This document shows positions 45,594-55,829 of a stretch of DNA of 64,000 nucleotides, piece by piece. The stretch is from Puccinellia tenuiflora (Eukaryota > Streptophyta > Magnoliopsida > Poales > Poaceae). A model generated the notes under the pieces. It saw nothing but the letters and a program-made list of their open reading frames with translations. It had not been told where the DNA came from and did no database searches. The DNA lies in NCBI GenBank assembly GCA_012064385.1, contig QRDG01000136.1:1259079-1323078 (forward strand). The letters are read 5' to 3'. The translations under genes and the position numbers were made by a program. Within the stretch, counting starts at the first letter, position 1; each line of letters opens with the position of its first letter.

Positions 45594-46911
45594 ATGTATC
45601 CCAAAGCAGCTCCATCCTATGCAAGAGGCTCTCCAAAGTATAACCTAAGTCAGGCCAACTTAGTGGGAAAGAAAATTAAGAAAAAGCCTTCACCCAAGAC
45701 AAAAAAAGGTTCACCAAAAGGTATTCTTTCTTTTACTAGTTTGATGCTTGTTTAGGTCCTGCACATGTTATTTCTGTCATGCACATGCTTGTTTCAACAC
45801 AACACTTCATTTGTGTCTACCTTTCCTCTAGGTGCGAGACCAAGGGCCTCATGGAATTCTGCTCTTGAGAAATCCCTAGTGGATATCCTTCATGAACATA
45901 ACACAAGCTACTATAGAAGTCAGAATGGTTGGAGTACTGAGACTTGGAACACTATGGTTAAAATCTTCCTTGCTAAAGATCCCTATGTTCAAGTGATGAA
46001 GAACCAAATTCAGGACAAGGAAAAAGACCTGAAAAGAGATTATAGGATGCTAAAGGATGCTCGAAATCAAAGCGGCGCGGGCTGGAATGAAGCCGAGTTC
46101 AAGATTGAGGGTGAACCACATCTTTGGGGGAACTTGGAAACTGTAAGTGGTGCAGGATGTTTGACATTCTATTGTTGCTAATGTATGATTGTCACCTATT
46201 TGCTAACCATGATTTCCACAACTTTTTGTAGTCATATGGACCGAGGATAAAGAGATTCAAGACCAAGTCCTTCCCTCTCTATGAATCACTAGCACAACTC
46301 TATGAAGGTAAGCTATGTACTATTCTTACAGGGCACTTCAAACCATCTCTCCTCTCCGTGGTTTAGTTGCTTATCATCTTACTTATCATTTTGTAGGGAG
46401 CATCGCTACTGGAGCTTTTGACTTCACATCCACTTCAACCTCAGCACCTATACCATCAGATGTGATAGAAATTGATAGTGATGGTGAAGAAGATATGGAG
46501 AGAGCTCAGGGTAGTACTGCTAGGGAAGAGACTGATGATGACCTTCAAATGTTGGATGAAGGTAGTCCAATGAGGCCTCAAGTGGAGCATGTTCAAGCCA
46601 AGGCAAAAAAGGTTCTTGTTGGCTCAAGAAAGAAGCCAAAGGCCTCAAGTGGTGCTGGAATGGTGCAAGTCATGGAAAGGCTCGTTAACATCAAAGAAAA
46701 GGAAGCTGAAAAGGAATCTGCGCAAGAGTTCACAATCAGCAGATGCATGGATGCCTTGAAGAAGGTCGATGGTGTCACAGCTGACGACAAGATCCCGGCC
46801 TTGGAGGTTTTCAAAAATGCAGACAACCGTGAGATCTTTGTCAACCTTGTCGCTGATAAGGATGGAACAGCTATCAAATGGCTTCGTGTCCAGATAGCCA
46901 GGCTACCTTAA
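45594..46911 (+). CDS. Myb/SANT-like DNA-binding protein of the PIF/Harbinger element (342 aa, 4 exons)
   Basis: Exons 45594-45720, 45832-46142, 46232-46307 and 46397-46911 join in frame with GT/AG sites to 1029 nt, with no internal stop. The N-terminus is basic (KKIKKKPSPKTKKGSPKG). A trihelix Myb/SANT-like domain (about residues 48-125) begins RASWNSALEKSLVDILHEHN and continues NGWSTETWNTMVKIF, YRMLKDARNQSGAGWNEAEFKI. Then follow Ser/Thr-rich and acidic sequence (VIEIDSDGEEDME) and a basic C-terminal half with EKEAEKESAQEFTISRCMDALKKV. In PIF/Harbinger and mPing-type systems this partner protein helps the transposase bind the ends and enter the nucleus. It lies 168 bp after the transposase stop. 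Unlike the transposase it appears intact. Confidence 0.87.
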
Positions 46912-47784
46912 GGTAAGTTAGCTATTAGTACTGCTGCACTATCTACTGGATCAGAAATTGTTGTTGCATCTGCTATTATAGCTAGCGCATGGTCAAATTT
47001 ATTTGGGCGGGGTGAACATGACAATCACGTGTCGAGATACTTGTCAAGATGACTTTTTTGTAGAAAGTAATTTGTTTTACACATGATAGTGGTTCTTGTA
47101 TTTAAACTGCAATAAGATGTCATGATTAGTTGTTGTGGCTGTTGCGTATTTAACAAATGGAATACTTTAACAACATATGTCTACATTGTTTGCAGAAACA
47201 ACTTCTCATGAAGCAACCTTCTTGCTGTGATGATCTTGTTGCGGTGATGATCTTCTTGCTACAATCATATGTCTACATTGTTGCTGCAATCATCTTCTTG
47301 CTGCAAGCTTCTTTCTTGTTTATGTGACCATCTTGTCAAATAATGTGGGATAAACCTGGGAAGCAAAATTATGTTCGTGAGAAGCATTCGATAAATTTTG
47401 ATCAAATTTTGTTGGAATAACCTGGGATAAACCTGGGAATCATGAGTTATTGTTGTTACTTAATGTTATGAATTGCTTAAACTGTGTGTCCCATGTGCTG
47501 TGAAAAAGTATCACGTTTTTGTTGATGAACTATGTGCTGACATGTTGTTAAAAATATCAGATTTTTATTGATGACCAAAACGTGACAATTTTATAATTGT
47601 GTGCACTAGGTCTGTGAAAAAACACCTCTTTGCAAAACCTGTGTACCAAACAACATGGCATGGTGGGGTGTTTTGGTGGACAAGGGGATTGGGAGGGGTT
47701 GGGGTGTTTTGGGTGTGAGGAGTGTTTTCACCCAAAACACTAGGTAATATACACCCCAAAACTCTCCAGCCGAACAAGGCCTTA

Positions 47785-48192
47785 GCGTCATCATGGCGAC
47801 ATGGCAGTACTGCCAGAGCTGTCTCACCTCGAGCGTCTGGGGAACGCTAGGTTGGCTCCTCGAATCAGATAGCGGTGACACCATGGTGTCGTCCCCTCCT
47901 TGGAGACGTTGTCTAGGTCACTCGTGGAGTCCCTAGAGTGGAAAGATGGAGTCCAGGTTGGCGCTCGGTCTGAGCATGGGCTTTCGGGGCGCACTGTACA
48001 TCATTGACGACGCTCCTCAGTTGATGTGTCCTCCCGGTTGGTCTGATCGTCAGGTGCATTGTAAACCGTGTGACGTCGGGTTTGTATGGTGCATCCTCTT
48101 TTAACGTTGTATATCTGTTGTCTTGTCCTCCTCTTCTATTATGAAATTTGATAAAGCTCTCTCATTACGTATCCAAGAAAAAAAATTAGTAA
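47785..48192 (+). other. Flank of the PIF/Harbinger element; possible LINE 3' end
   Basis: The sequence continues 42240-42318 across the PIF insertion. It ends with TCATTACGTATCCAAGAAAAAAAA (about 48163-48187), which could be the poly(A) end of a non-LTR retrotransposon. No reverse transcriptase motif is present, so this remains a guess. Confidence 0.25.
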
Positions 48193-50113
48193 GAGCATCT
48201 CCAACAGAGACGCTATATATGTAGCACACGCAAATAACTAGCGCGCGGAGTTAAAACAGCGCGCATAATTCAGCGCGTTTTAAAAGTTGCCCAACGCGTG
48301 GGCAAACGCTGGACCGCACGCCGGATATTTTGTGCGTGGTCTCCAGCGCGCTGGACATTCTGGAGACATGGCGCGAAGGAAAACCGTCGATCTGAAACTT
48401 CCCTGGCGGGAGCCGCCGCGAGTAGGTCCTCCCTGCCGGCGTGCGGCGGAGGTGGGCGCGGCGCCGCGCGGGGACGGAGGTCGGGGACCCTCCTAGAGAG
48501 GAGCGCGATGGAGGTTGGGGGTCCTCCCGGGGCGGTGCGGGGCGGAGGTCGGGGCCTCTCGGATGGCGCGGGCGGAGGTCGGGGTCCTCCCGGCGACGGC
48601 GCTCCAGCTCGCCGCTGCCGTCGCCCTCCTGCTCGCCGCCATGAACCGCTGAATCGCCGCGAACAGCTGCTGCATCTCGAGCGGTAGCTGGAGCTGGTCG
48701 CGGATGTAGGGCACCTTGAGGGAGAGGTCGATGCCGAGATGCGCCTGCAGCGCACGGCGGCGAGCGAGGCCGCCTACCCGGCCCCGACCGAGCCCCACAA
48801 CAGCGACTCCACGCAACAGCTGAGGCCACCATGGCTGGCTCGATGAGGATTTGAGCTAGCTACTCCCTCCGTATCAAAATATAAGATGTTTTAGCATTTG
48901 ACTTTCCATCCGTATCTAGACATGTTTTAGTGCAAGGTTGAACCTTGCACTAAAACATGTCTAGATACGGATGGAAAGCCAAATGCTAAAACATCTTATA
49001 TTTTGATACGGATGGAGTAGCTCTGAACGATTGGGGGCATGATTGCAATTTTCATTTTTTGTCTCAGGGTCCTGATTATGAGTTATGTGGACCTATTTGT
49101 AAAATTTAGGGATCTGTTTGTTATGTATACGTTAAAGAAACATGTTTGTGGTGTTGTATTTTAGTGCGTCTGGTAAACTGCTGCACTCTGTGATCTATAT
49201 TTTTAGGCATCTGGAAAACCGATTTCGACCGCGGGGCGCTAAAAGAGCTATTCAGCGCTGTAAAAAAAATTTAGCGCGCCGGACCATAGAGCCCGAAAAA
49301 GGATGAACTGAAAACCGTGTTTTCGGTTCGTGTTTTGGTCAGTTTGCTCGTCGAAAATGCTCGGCGCAGAGCAGAAACTGTAAACAAAACTGTAAATTCA
49401 ATTTTTTTTCATTGCCGCGAACAAACGGACGAACACGGTTGTGATCACCGGCTTACAACCAAAATACGCCGCCGGTGATCACCGGAGAGGCAAAAGAGGC
49501 TACCTAGAGCTAACCCGCTACCTACCCTAACCCTAACCCGGATCCTCCTCCTCCGGCGACAGCGGCGGCGCCCTCCTCACCATGGCGCGGGAAGAGCTTC
49601 CCGCGCCGCTCGAGCTCCTCTGACCGCTCCTGGCGGCGGCGCGGAGGCGGTCGAACTCCGGAACCGCGCGGTACAGGAGCTTCGGTGGCACGGGCCTACC
49701 GTTGTTGGTGTAGTAGTATGCGGCGCGCTTCCGCGCGCCTCGTCGGGAAGATCCGACGGGTTGACGACGGGGCGGGAGGACTCCTCACGCTTCAGCGTCT
49801 TCATCTTCGGCGGCATGGCGGCGCGGAGGAGGTGGATCTGGGCGGAGGAATGGCGGATTTCTCGTCGGAGGTGGGGCGGCGGAGGGGCGGATTGCTCGTC
49901 GAAGGAGGCGGAGGGACTGGGGTCGTGAACTGGAAATGGAGTGTCGGCCGGTACTTATCCAGATCCGCACCTCAGATTCTCAGAAGTCCGAAAATTTTTT
50001 TTGGATCGAACCGGCTTTACGGGGTCTGTTCTGGCCCAAAAAACGATCAGAGCCCGTAAAACCACCGAAAGTTTACAGTTGCCCGAGCTTTTACGGGCTC
50101 TACTAGAGATGCT
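48193..50113. mobile_element. Decayed GC-rich TIR element(s), probably two fused or nested copies
   Basis: The left end GAGCATCTCCAACAG follows TAA (48190-48192), as in the elements at 3321 and 13000. A block of AGCGCGC motifs at 48240-48355 recurs at 49230-49285, suggesting one unit ends near 49285; a second GAGCCCG-rich unit runs to GGGCTCTACTAGAGATGCT at about 50113. Minus-strand frames look like captured gene pieces: LQAHLGIDLSLKVPYIRDQL (about 48680-48740) and GRPVPPKLLYRAVPEFDRL (about 49640-49700). Neither gives an intact gene. A Stowaway MITE sits at 48863-49017. Confidence 0.45.
48863..49017. mobile_element. Stowaway MITE (155 bp), near-perfect fold-back
   Basis: The element starts CTCCCTCCGTATC and ends GATACGGATGGAG, flanked by TA on both sides (48861-48862, 49018-49019). 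Its two arms are almost perfectly complementary over about 75 bp each, with a centre at GGTTGAACC. Confidence 0.95.
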
Positions 50114-50599
50114 GGAAATACTGTTCAAATTAGCGGAGAGCATCGTGAACGTTCTCCTTTTCAACACCCAATCCAAGCGGCCAAGCTCAAGGTCAAAGCA
50201 GGCGAGCGACTACACCTTGCTGGAGATGCAGAAACAGCGACGCTGGCCACGTACAATACATACCGTCCCCATATTCCAGCGAGACGACGGCGTCTTGACC
50301 TCGTATCATAATTACTGCCCGTATAATGCTGCCATGATCGTCCTAAATGATGGCCATGTGTACGACAACCTGATACAGCTAAACACGTATTCTAATCGCC
50401 GTCTGCTTACAGCACGAACCCCAATTCCACCACTAACTGTCCCTGGAAGATATTCTACTGCCGTGGTGCTACTGCTCCTACGACTCTTCCAGGCAGAAAG
50501 AGAGGACTTTCGCCGCGTTTGTCCCCACGTCTTGCTGCCCGCCTCCTCCCCACCCCACAGCGCCCTCGTCGCCGCCATCCCGCCGGCGAACCCCCGGTC

Positions 50600-50740
50600 G
50601 GCGACGCCCTCGCCGCACCTCCGACGAAGTAAACTCCCGGCCTGGTGCGCCGTGCCCTGCAGGGCTTCTGCTCCCGCTCCCGCCCCCGCCGGATCGCCGG
50701 CACGGTCGTCCGGATCCGCGAGGCGGCGCCCGCGAATTTG
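50600..50740 (+). other. Probable non-coding leader exon of the DUF707 gene
   Basis: GC-rich sequence ends at a good donor, AATTTG|GTAAGC (50740/50741). No ATG in it opens a frame that joins the protein. The left limit is not known. The intron of about 1.6 kb that follows holds a CACG microsatellite (50780-50812) and a hAT-like MITE. Confidence 0.5.
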
Positions 50741-51701
50741 GTAAGCAACGGCCGTGCGCAGCACCCACACGCCCGCCCGTCCGCACACACGCACGCACGC
50801 ACGCACGCACGCCGAGGTGACGCGAGAGAAATTCAAATTGGCCGCCGCCTAATTTGGGAACGCCCGCCCCGATTTGCCTTCGGTTCATACTTCTCTGTTG
50901 CTCCCTTTTCCATTTTTCTGTGCGAATTTCCCAGCGACTAGTGATCTGTGTGTATACCGGAGATTGCTCCCCACGTGGATCTGTCTTTCAGCCTAACGTT
51001 TCTTCCGACCCCATCCGGAATTTCGATTCGGGAGGTTTAGATTTTCTCCTAGGTACTTCTGTATCTGCTTATCAGTTGTGCTCTTGTCTTAGAGTTTGCT
51101 TGTGTAGTAGTAGTAGGAAGCAATGCTAAGTTGCTAGTGGTGATTTGTAGATGTACGAACAGGACTGCACTAGCAGTACTATTATAACTTATAAGCTCGT
51201 GTTGATTATAGTTGGGCCATTCGCTGTAATTTCATTCCTTCGTGACGATATTTTTTTTTTTCAAATTGATATAGGGGATTGAGAGTTCGAGACGTACGCA
51301 ATTACATGGAACTAAACGGTGGTTTCTGTCGTTCAGCAGCGAGTAGGTAGCGCTTTGTGCCACTCTTGAAGTCCAAGAGAAAATGCTCTCGATAGCTCGT
51401 TACTTCTTTAGAGTGTAGTGCATCAGCCACTTGTGCTGGCCACACGTGGTTGATATTGGGTTTTCTGACAATACAACTTCTATGCAATTGGAAGTGACCC
51501 TCCAACTAATAGATTAACTTGTATATGATACAAATGGAGTTATGGAGATGTATTAATCATTGTACGATAGCGGAATGGCAGCATTGTGCTTGCGAGGGTT
51601 AAGGCCACTTGATATTTGCTGGTTAGCATCTTGTATTGTAGATGTCAGCATGAATCCCTTTGAAATTTTATTAAAATCCATAAATTAGAAATAGTTAGAA
51701 A

Positions 51702-52067
51702 CAAGGTTGGAAAAGGCGCTAGGCGTAGGCGAGGCGGTTGGCATTCGCCTAGCGCCTAGGCGATGATTAAGCGCACTAGGCGCAGCCTAGGCGGGCATAT
51801 AGTTTGCACCGTCAGGTGTTTATTTGGGTTATTATATATATATAGACAATAATTTAGACCATATAAAGGAGTATGCTACCAACAACTGGCATTGGATTAT
51901 GGCTCATCTGGATATTCAACACAATATGACATGATTTCTTGATGGAGAACAAAATTTATTGGTTGCACTGCCTAGAGTACCGCTTATGTCCTAGGCGAGG
52001 CGTTTGCCCATCACCTAGTGCCTAAGCGAGCTAAAGCGTCGCCTAGGCGCTGCCTAATCCAACACTG
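51702..52067. mobile_element. hAT-like MITE (366 bp) in the leader intron of the DUF707 gene
   Basis: The ends CAAGGTTGGA and TCCAACACTG are inverted with two mismatches. GGCGCTAGGCG / CGCCTAGGCGC motifs recur near both ends. The 8-bp duplication GTTAGAAA is exact (51694-51701, 52068-52075), typical of hAT elements. Confidence 0.9.
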
Positions 52068-52431
52068 GTTAGAAATCATAATTACTATTGTCTGCAGAAG
52101 ATTGGAACTTATAGGAATATATATCCATGAGTGTTATATGCATTACCATATAGGCTGGTTTCTCCACGATTTCCTGAACTCAAGAATGTTAGGGTTAATC
52201 TGTTCATCATTGTGCAACGTAACGAGCTTAACTGGAACCTTTTTTCCTTCTCAATGAATTTCACTATTTCAGGGGCATTATTTTTCTCACGTTTGAATCA
52301 CCTCATTTTTACAGTAAGGTCTGATGTACCATTATTATTATCCTCCTTCTAGATTAGCAGCTGCAAGTTCTTCAGCGGTGCTTAAACCATTCTGCTACCA
52401 AGTTCCATTGTGGCCAGCCCTGACAGCTCCC

Positions 52432-55400
52432 ATGGCAAAGCCCGGCATTCTAGGCCGGAGGTATGATCAGTGCTTCTAGTCTATGGACGGTACTGATGCC
52501 TAGTGACAAACTGACAACTAATATTTTTTTTTTGACAATCTTCGTCAGCAGCAGCATGCCAAGATCAAATGAGGGCATGAGGCTCATATTCTCAGCAGTT
52601 ATCGGTGTTATGCTAGGTTACTTGTTTGGGATTTCCTTCCCTACAGTCAGTATAACTAAGGTAAATTGGATCATCTGCATCTCTTTTTTTCTTATGACAC
52701 ATACTTTGTTTAGAAAAAAAAAACTTTACTCTCTGCATTCCACAGCTTCACTTCCCTTCCAGTATTGTCTCCTATATTGAAGATAGAAACTCTGGAATCA
52801 CAACCCAAACATTGTTGAACCATGCATGGTCATCTGCAAATAGTCACAAGAAGAACAATTCTGACTCAAAGTCTGATGAAATTCCAAAGGTACTTTGCCA
52901 GACTAATACTCTATAAAACAGTTTATTGCTTCGTAGTTTATGTCATGCATTATTTAGATTTTACTTCTTTATTTTTGCTCAAAGCAATTGGTGGTACTTT
53001 CTTCTGACTTGCATCTTTTTTTGGTTAGATTTCTACATTGTTGTTTTGTGGTCAATGTATTATGGGTCTGTTATATGCTTATGTTGCTCCTGTATTTTTC
53101 ATATATGGCATGTGAATGTTAAAAAATCTGACATTACATGTAGTATGTAAAATTGCAAATCTAGAAGTTCTGCCTATGTTAGGACTGTCTCTGCTCCTAA
53201 AGTCCTAATAGGTCATACATAATATATTATTTTATAGCATTGTTTCAATTTTTTGGTTAATTATTCCTTATTCAGATTTACGTTACCTCAAACCCAAAAG
53301 GTGCTGAAAGGCTACCACCAGGCATTGTTGTCTCTGAGACAGACCTTTATCCACGAAGATTATGGGGTGAACCTAGTGAGGTTAGTTGTTGTTTCACCTT
53401 CCCGGTATCAAATGTTGCTTTTAAATCTGTCTCTGACCGATGTGTTTTGAAACGTATTTCTTCTGTCGTCTATGATCTGAAACATACCATCAGGATCTTA
53501 CTGTCCAGCCAAGGTACCTTGTTACATTTACAGTTGGCATCGCGCAGAAGGCAAATATTGATGCAGCAGTCAAAAAGGTGATTAATACAGGGCATGCTTA
53601 AACTGTAAAAAACATATCCTGGAACTGATTTGGCAAAACTGATCATGCATCCCAGTGAATTGTTCACTATGTTCATATATGAAATAGTAATGATTGCTTT
53701 TCATGTTCATGCATGTCTTCTATATAGTTCTCGGAAAACTTCACAATAATGTTGTTCCACTATGACGGTCGGACTACTGAATGGGGTGAATTTGAGTGGT
53801 CAAAAAGGGCTATCCATGTGAGTGTTAGCAAACAAACTAAATGGTAAGTTAGTGACATTCTCTATCAATTTTTTTTTTTGCAATGTTTCTAATCTTTGAC
53901 TTGTTTGACTGCGAAAATTTAATGCTTTACTTATTATTTACCCAGGTGGTATGCCAAGCGATTTTTACATCCGGATGTCGTTGCCCGTTATGACTACATA
54001 TTTATCTGGGATGAGGATCTAGGTGTTCAGCATTTTAATGCAGAGGCGTACGCGCTATGCCCTTGTTTCCTTTGCTTGTCACCTCGGTGTTCCTTCCGAT
54101 GAAGATAATTTCAATACTTCTTGTTCAGGTACATCAAGCTTGTTAGGAAGCATGGGCTGGAGATCTCTCAACCTGGTTTGGATCCTGATAGAGGTCTGAC
54201 ATGGCAAATGACTAAGCGGCGAGGTGATCGAGAAGTTCACAAGTGAGTTGTGGAACCTATATTGTTTTTGTTGATGCTTAACCATCACCCACCTATATTA
54301 GTTCCTTCTGTAATACTTTGCTTTGTACAGAGTAACTGAGGAGAGGCCAGGCTGGTGTTCCAATCCCCATCTACCACCATGTGCAGCGTATGGACCCCAT
54401 CATCTATTGTCAAATTATTTCCGTTTGTCAAAATATGTCTTATATTCATTTTTTTTCGAGAAATCTGCTTCACATTCAGTTTGATATGCAGATTCGTAGA
54501 AATTATGGCGACTGTGTTCTCTAGGGATGCATGGCGCTGCGTGTGGTATATGATTCAGGTGGAGTGTCATTTAGATGTCTTATCTAGTTATGTTTGTTTG
54601 GAGTTGTATGCTTACACACCTTTTTATGCAGAACGACTTGGTCCATGGATGGGGTCTCGATTTTGCTCTTAGGAAGTGCGTGGAGGTATTTTTTTTCCTT
54701 TATCAATTAGTCATTGCCCTCTTGGAAGTGATCACTAAACATGCAAGTTAATCTCCTAAAGGTCTAGGTTAGCTTTAGTTACTAGGGATCCGGGGTAAGT
54801 CAGGTAGCAGTAGCACAGATGAGAGAGGTAAGACAGCTGGGCTAATCTGCATGATTAGCAATTTCATGTCATCTTTATAGAGGGCTTTGCACCATCCACG
54901 ATTATATTGATTACATCCTTAATGAGCTATAGCTATATGTTTACATTCTTTCCCAGCTACCCATGTTTTCCCGAGCTTGAACTATTTTACTTGATTGAAT
55001 TAAACAGCCAGCTCATGAGAAAATTGGAGTTGTTGATGCTCAGTGGATTGTTCATCAGAGTGTTCCATCACTTGGTAACCAGGTATAGTCACCGTTCATC
55101 TCCCCTATCAATCAATGTTCGCTGTCACTTGTTTCCTGATCCTTTAGCATTTATTTCTGGCAGGGCAAGTCAGAAAATGGAAGAGCGCCTTGGGAAGGGG
55201 TAAGCTAAATCTTTTTAAATCCATATATTCTTCGCATCCCACAATGAACTTTGTCAGCCCATGAATTTTGAAATTCGCACCATGGCACCAACCATGTGCG
55301 TTTGGATTTGCACTTACTGTTGTACTTACCTGGCGAATTAGGTAAGAGGACGCTGTAGAAAAGAATGGGGGATTTTCCGGACAAGGTTGGCCGATGCCGA

Positions 55401-55455
55401 GAAGAAGTATTACTTGGATCAAGGGATCACGCCGCCGAATTCGACATCAGTTTAG
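52432..55455 (+). CDS. DUF707 family protein, type II membrane protein (402 aa, 14 coding exons)
   Basis: Coding exons: 52432-52460, 52549-52660, 52746-52889, 53276-53380, 53494-53577, 53728-53843, 53946-54047, 54129-54242, 54331-54387, 54492-54558, 54632-54685, 55008-55082, 55164-55199, 55342-55455. All borders are GT/AG and the total is 1209 nt without internal stop. The ATG is the first in frame after an upstream stop in the same exon. Residues about 18-40 (MRLIFSAVIGVMLGYLFGI) form one membrane anchor, followed by a lumenal stem. The DUF707 domain (about 95-390) has IYVTSNPKGAERLPPGIV, LVTFTVGIAQKANID, FTIMLFHYDGRTTEWGEFEW, YDYIFIWDEDLGVQHFNAEAY, GWCSNPHLPPCAAFVEIMAT and HGWGLDFALRKCVEPAHEKI. 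The DED stretch recalls metal sites of glycosyltransferases, and a Golgi enzyme role is possible. The common label 'lysine ketoglutarate reductase trans-splicing related' has no biochemical basis that I know of. Confidence 0.92.
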
Positions 55456-55829
55456 ATGGATTCGTGCGGCGCATGCAGGAGTCCCAGCATGTTTTTTTGC
55501 TTCGGAGACCTGGCCCTTATGCGCTCAGTAGTATTATGTTCATGAAAGTGCTGCCTCAGTGTGGCTGAAGCTCCAGGGCCAGATTTGTACATGGGAATAT
55601 CATGGGGGGATGAAGAACATGCTAGCAGAGAAGGAGAGATGCATGCTAATAATGAAACTTGTGTAATATATTTGTTGTACCGACACATGTGGACGCAGAG
55701 CATCAGTTATTTAGACTTAGATTACAAGTTCCAAGGATCACTATCACGACCATGTACGCTCTCGTAGACGTAGTTGGGCAGGGCTGCAGGAGCATGCATG
55801 CATGCAGCTCAGAAGAGGCTGGGCTGTGC

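Larger units (their letters stand above)
42319..47781 (+). mobile_element. PIF/Harbinger DNA transposon, nearly complete (5463 bp)
   Basis: The left end reads CGCCTTGTTTGGCTGGAGAG and the complement of the right end reads GGCCTTGTTCGGCTGGAGAG (18 of 20 match). The 3-bp duplication TTA is exact (42316-42318, 47782-47784), typical of PIF/Harbinger. It holds both genes expected of an autonomous member: a DDE transposase (44151-45425) and a Myb/SANT-like gene (45594-46911), on the same strand. GC-rich sequence at 42470-42760 may be the promoter and leader. The 3' part (47190-47480) has short imperfect repeats of CTTCTTGCTGC and GGGATAAACCTGGGAA. Confidence 0.93.

Noticed and set aside
47785..48187. 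LINE reverse transcriptase
   Set aside because: Only a possible poly(A) end is visible; no reverse transcriptase or endonuclease motif is present in the flanks.
49518..49540. Interstitial telomere repeat (CCCTAACCCTAA)
   Set aside because: Only about two units are present, within GC-rich sequence; too short to mean anything.
50780..50812. CACG microsatellite as a regulatory site
   Set aside because: An ordinary simple repeat in the leader intron; nothing shows a function.
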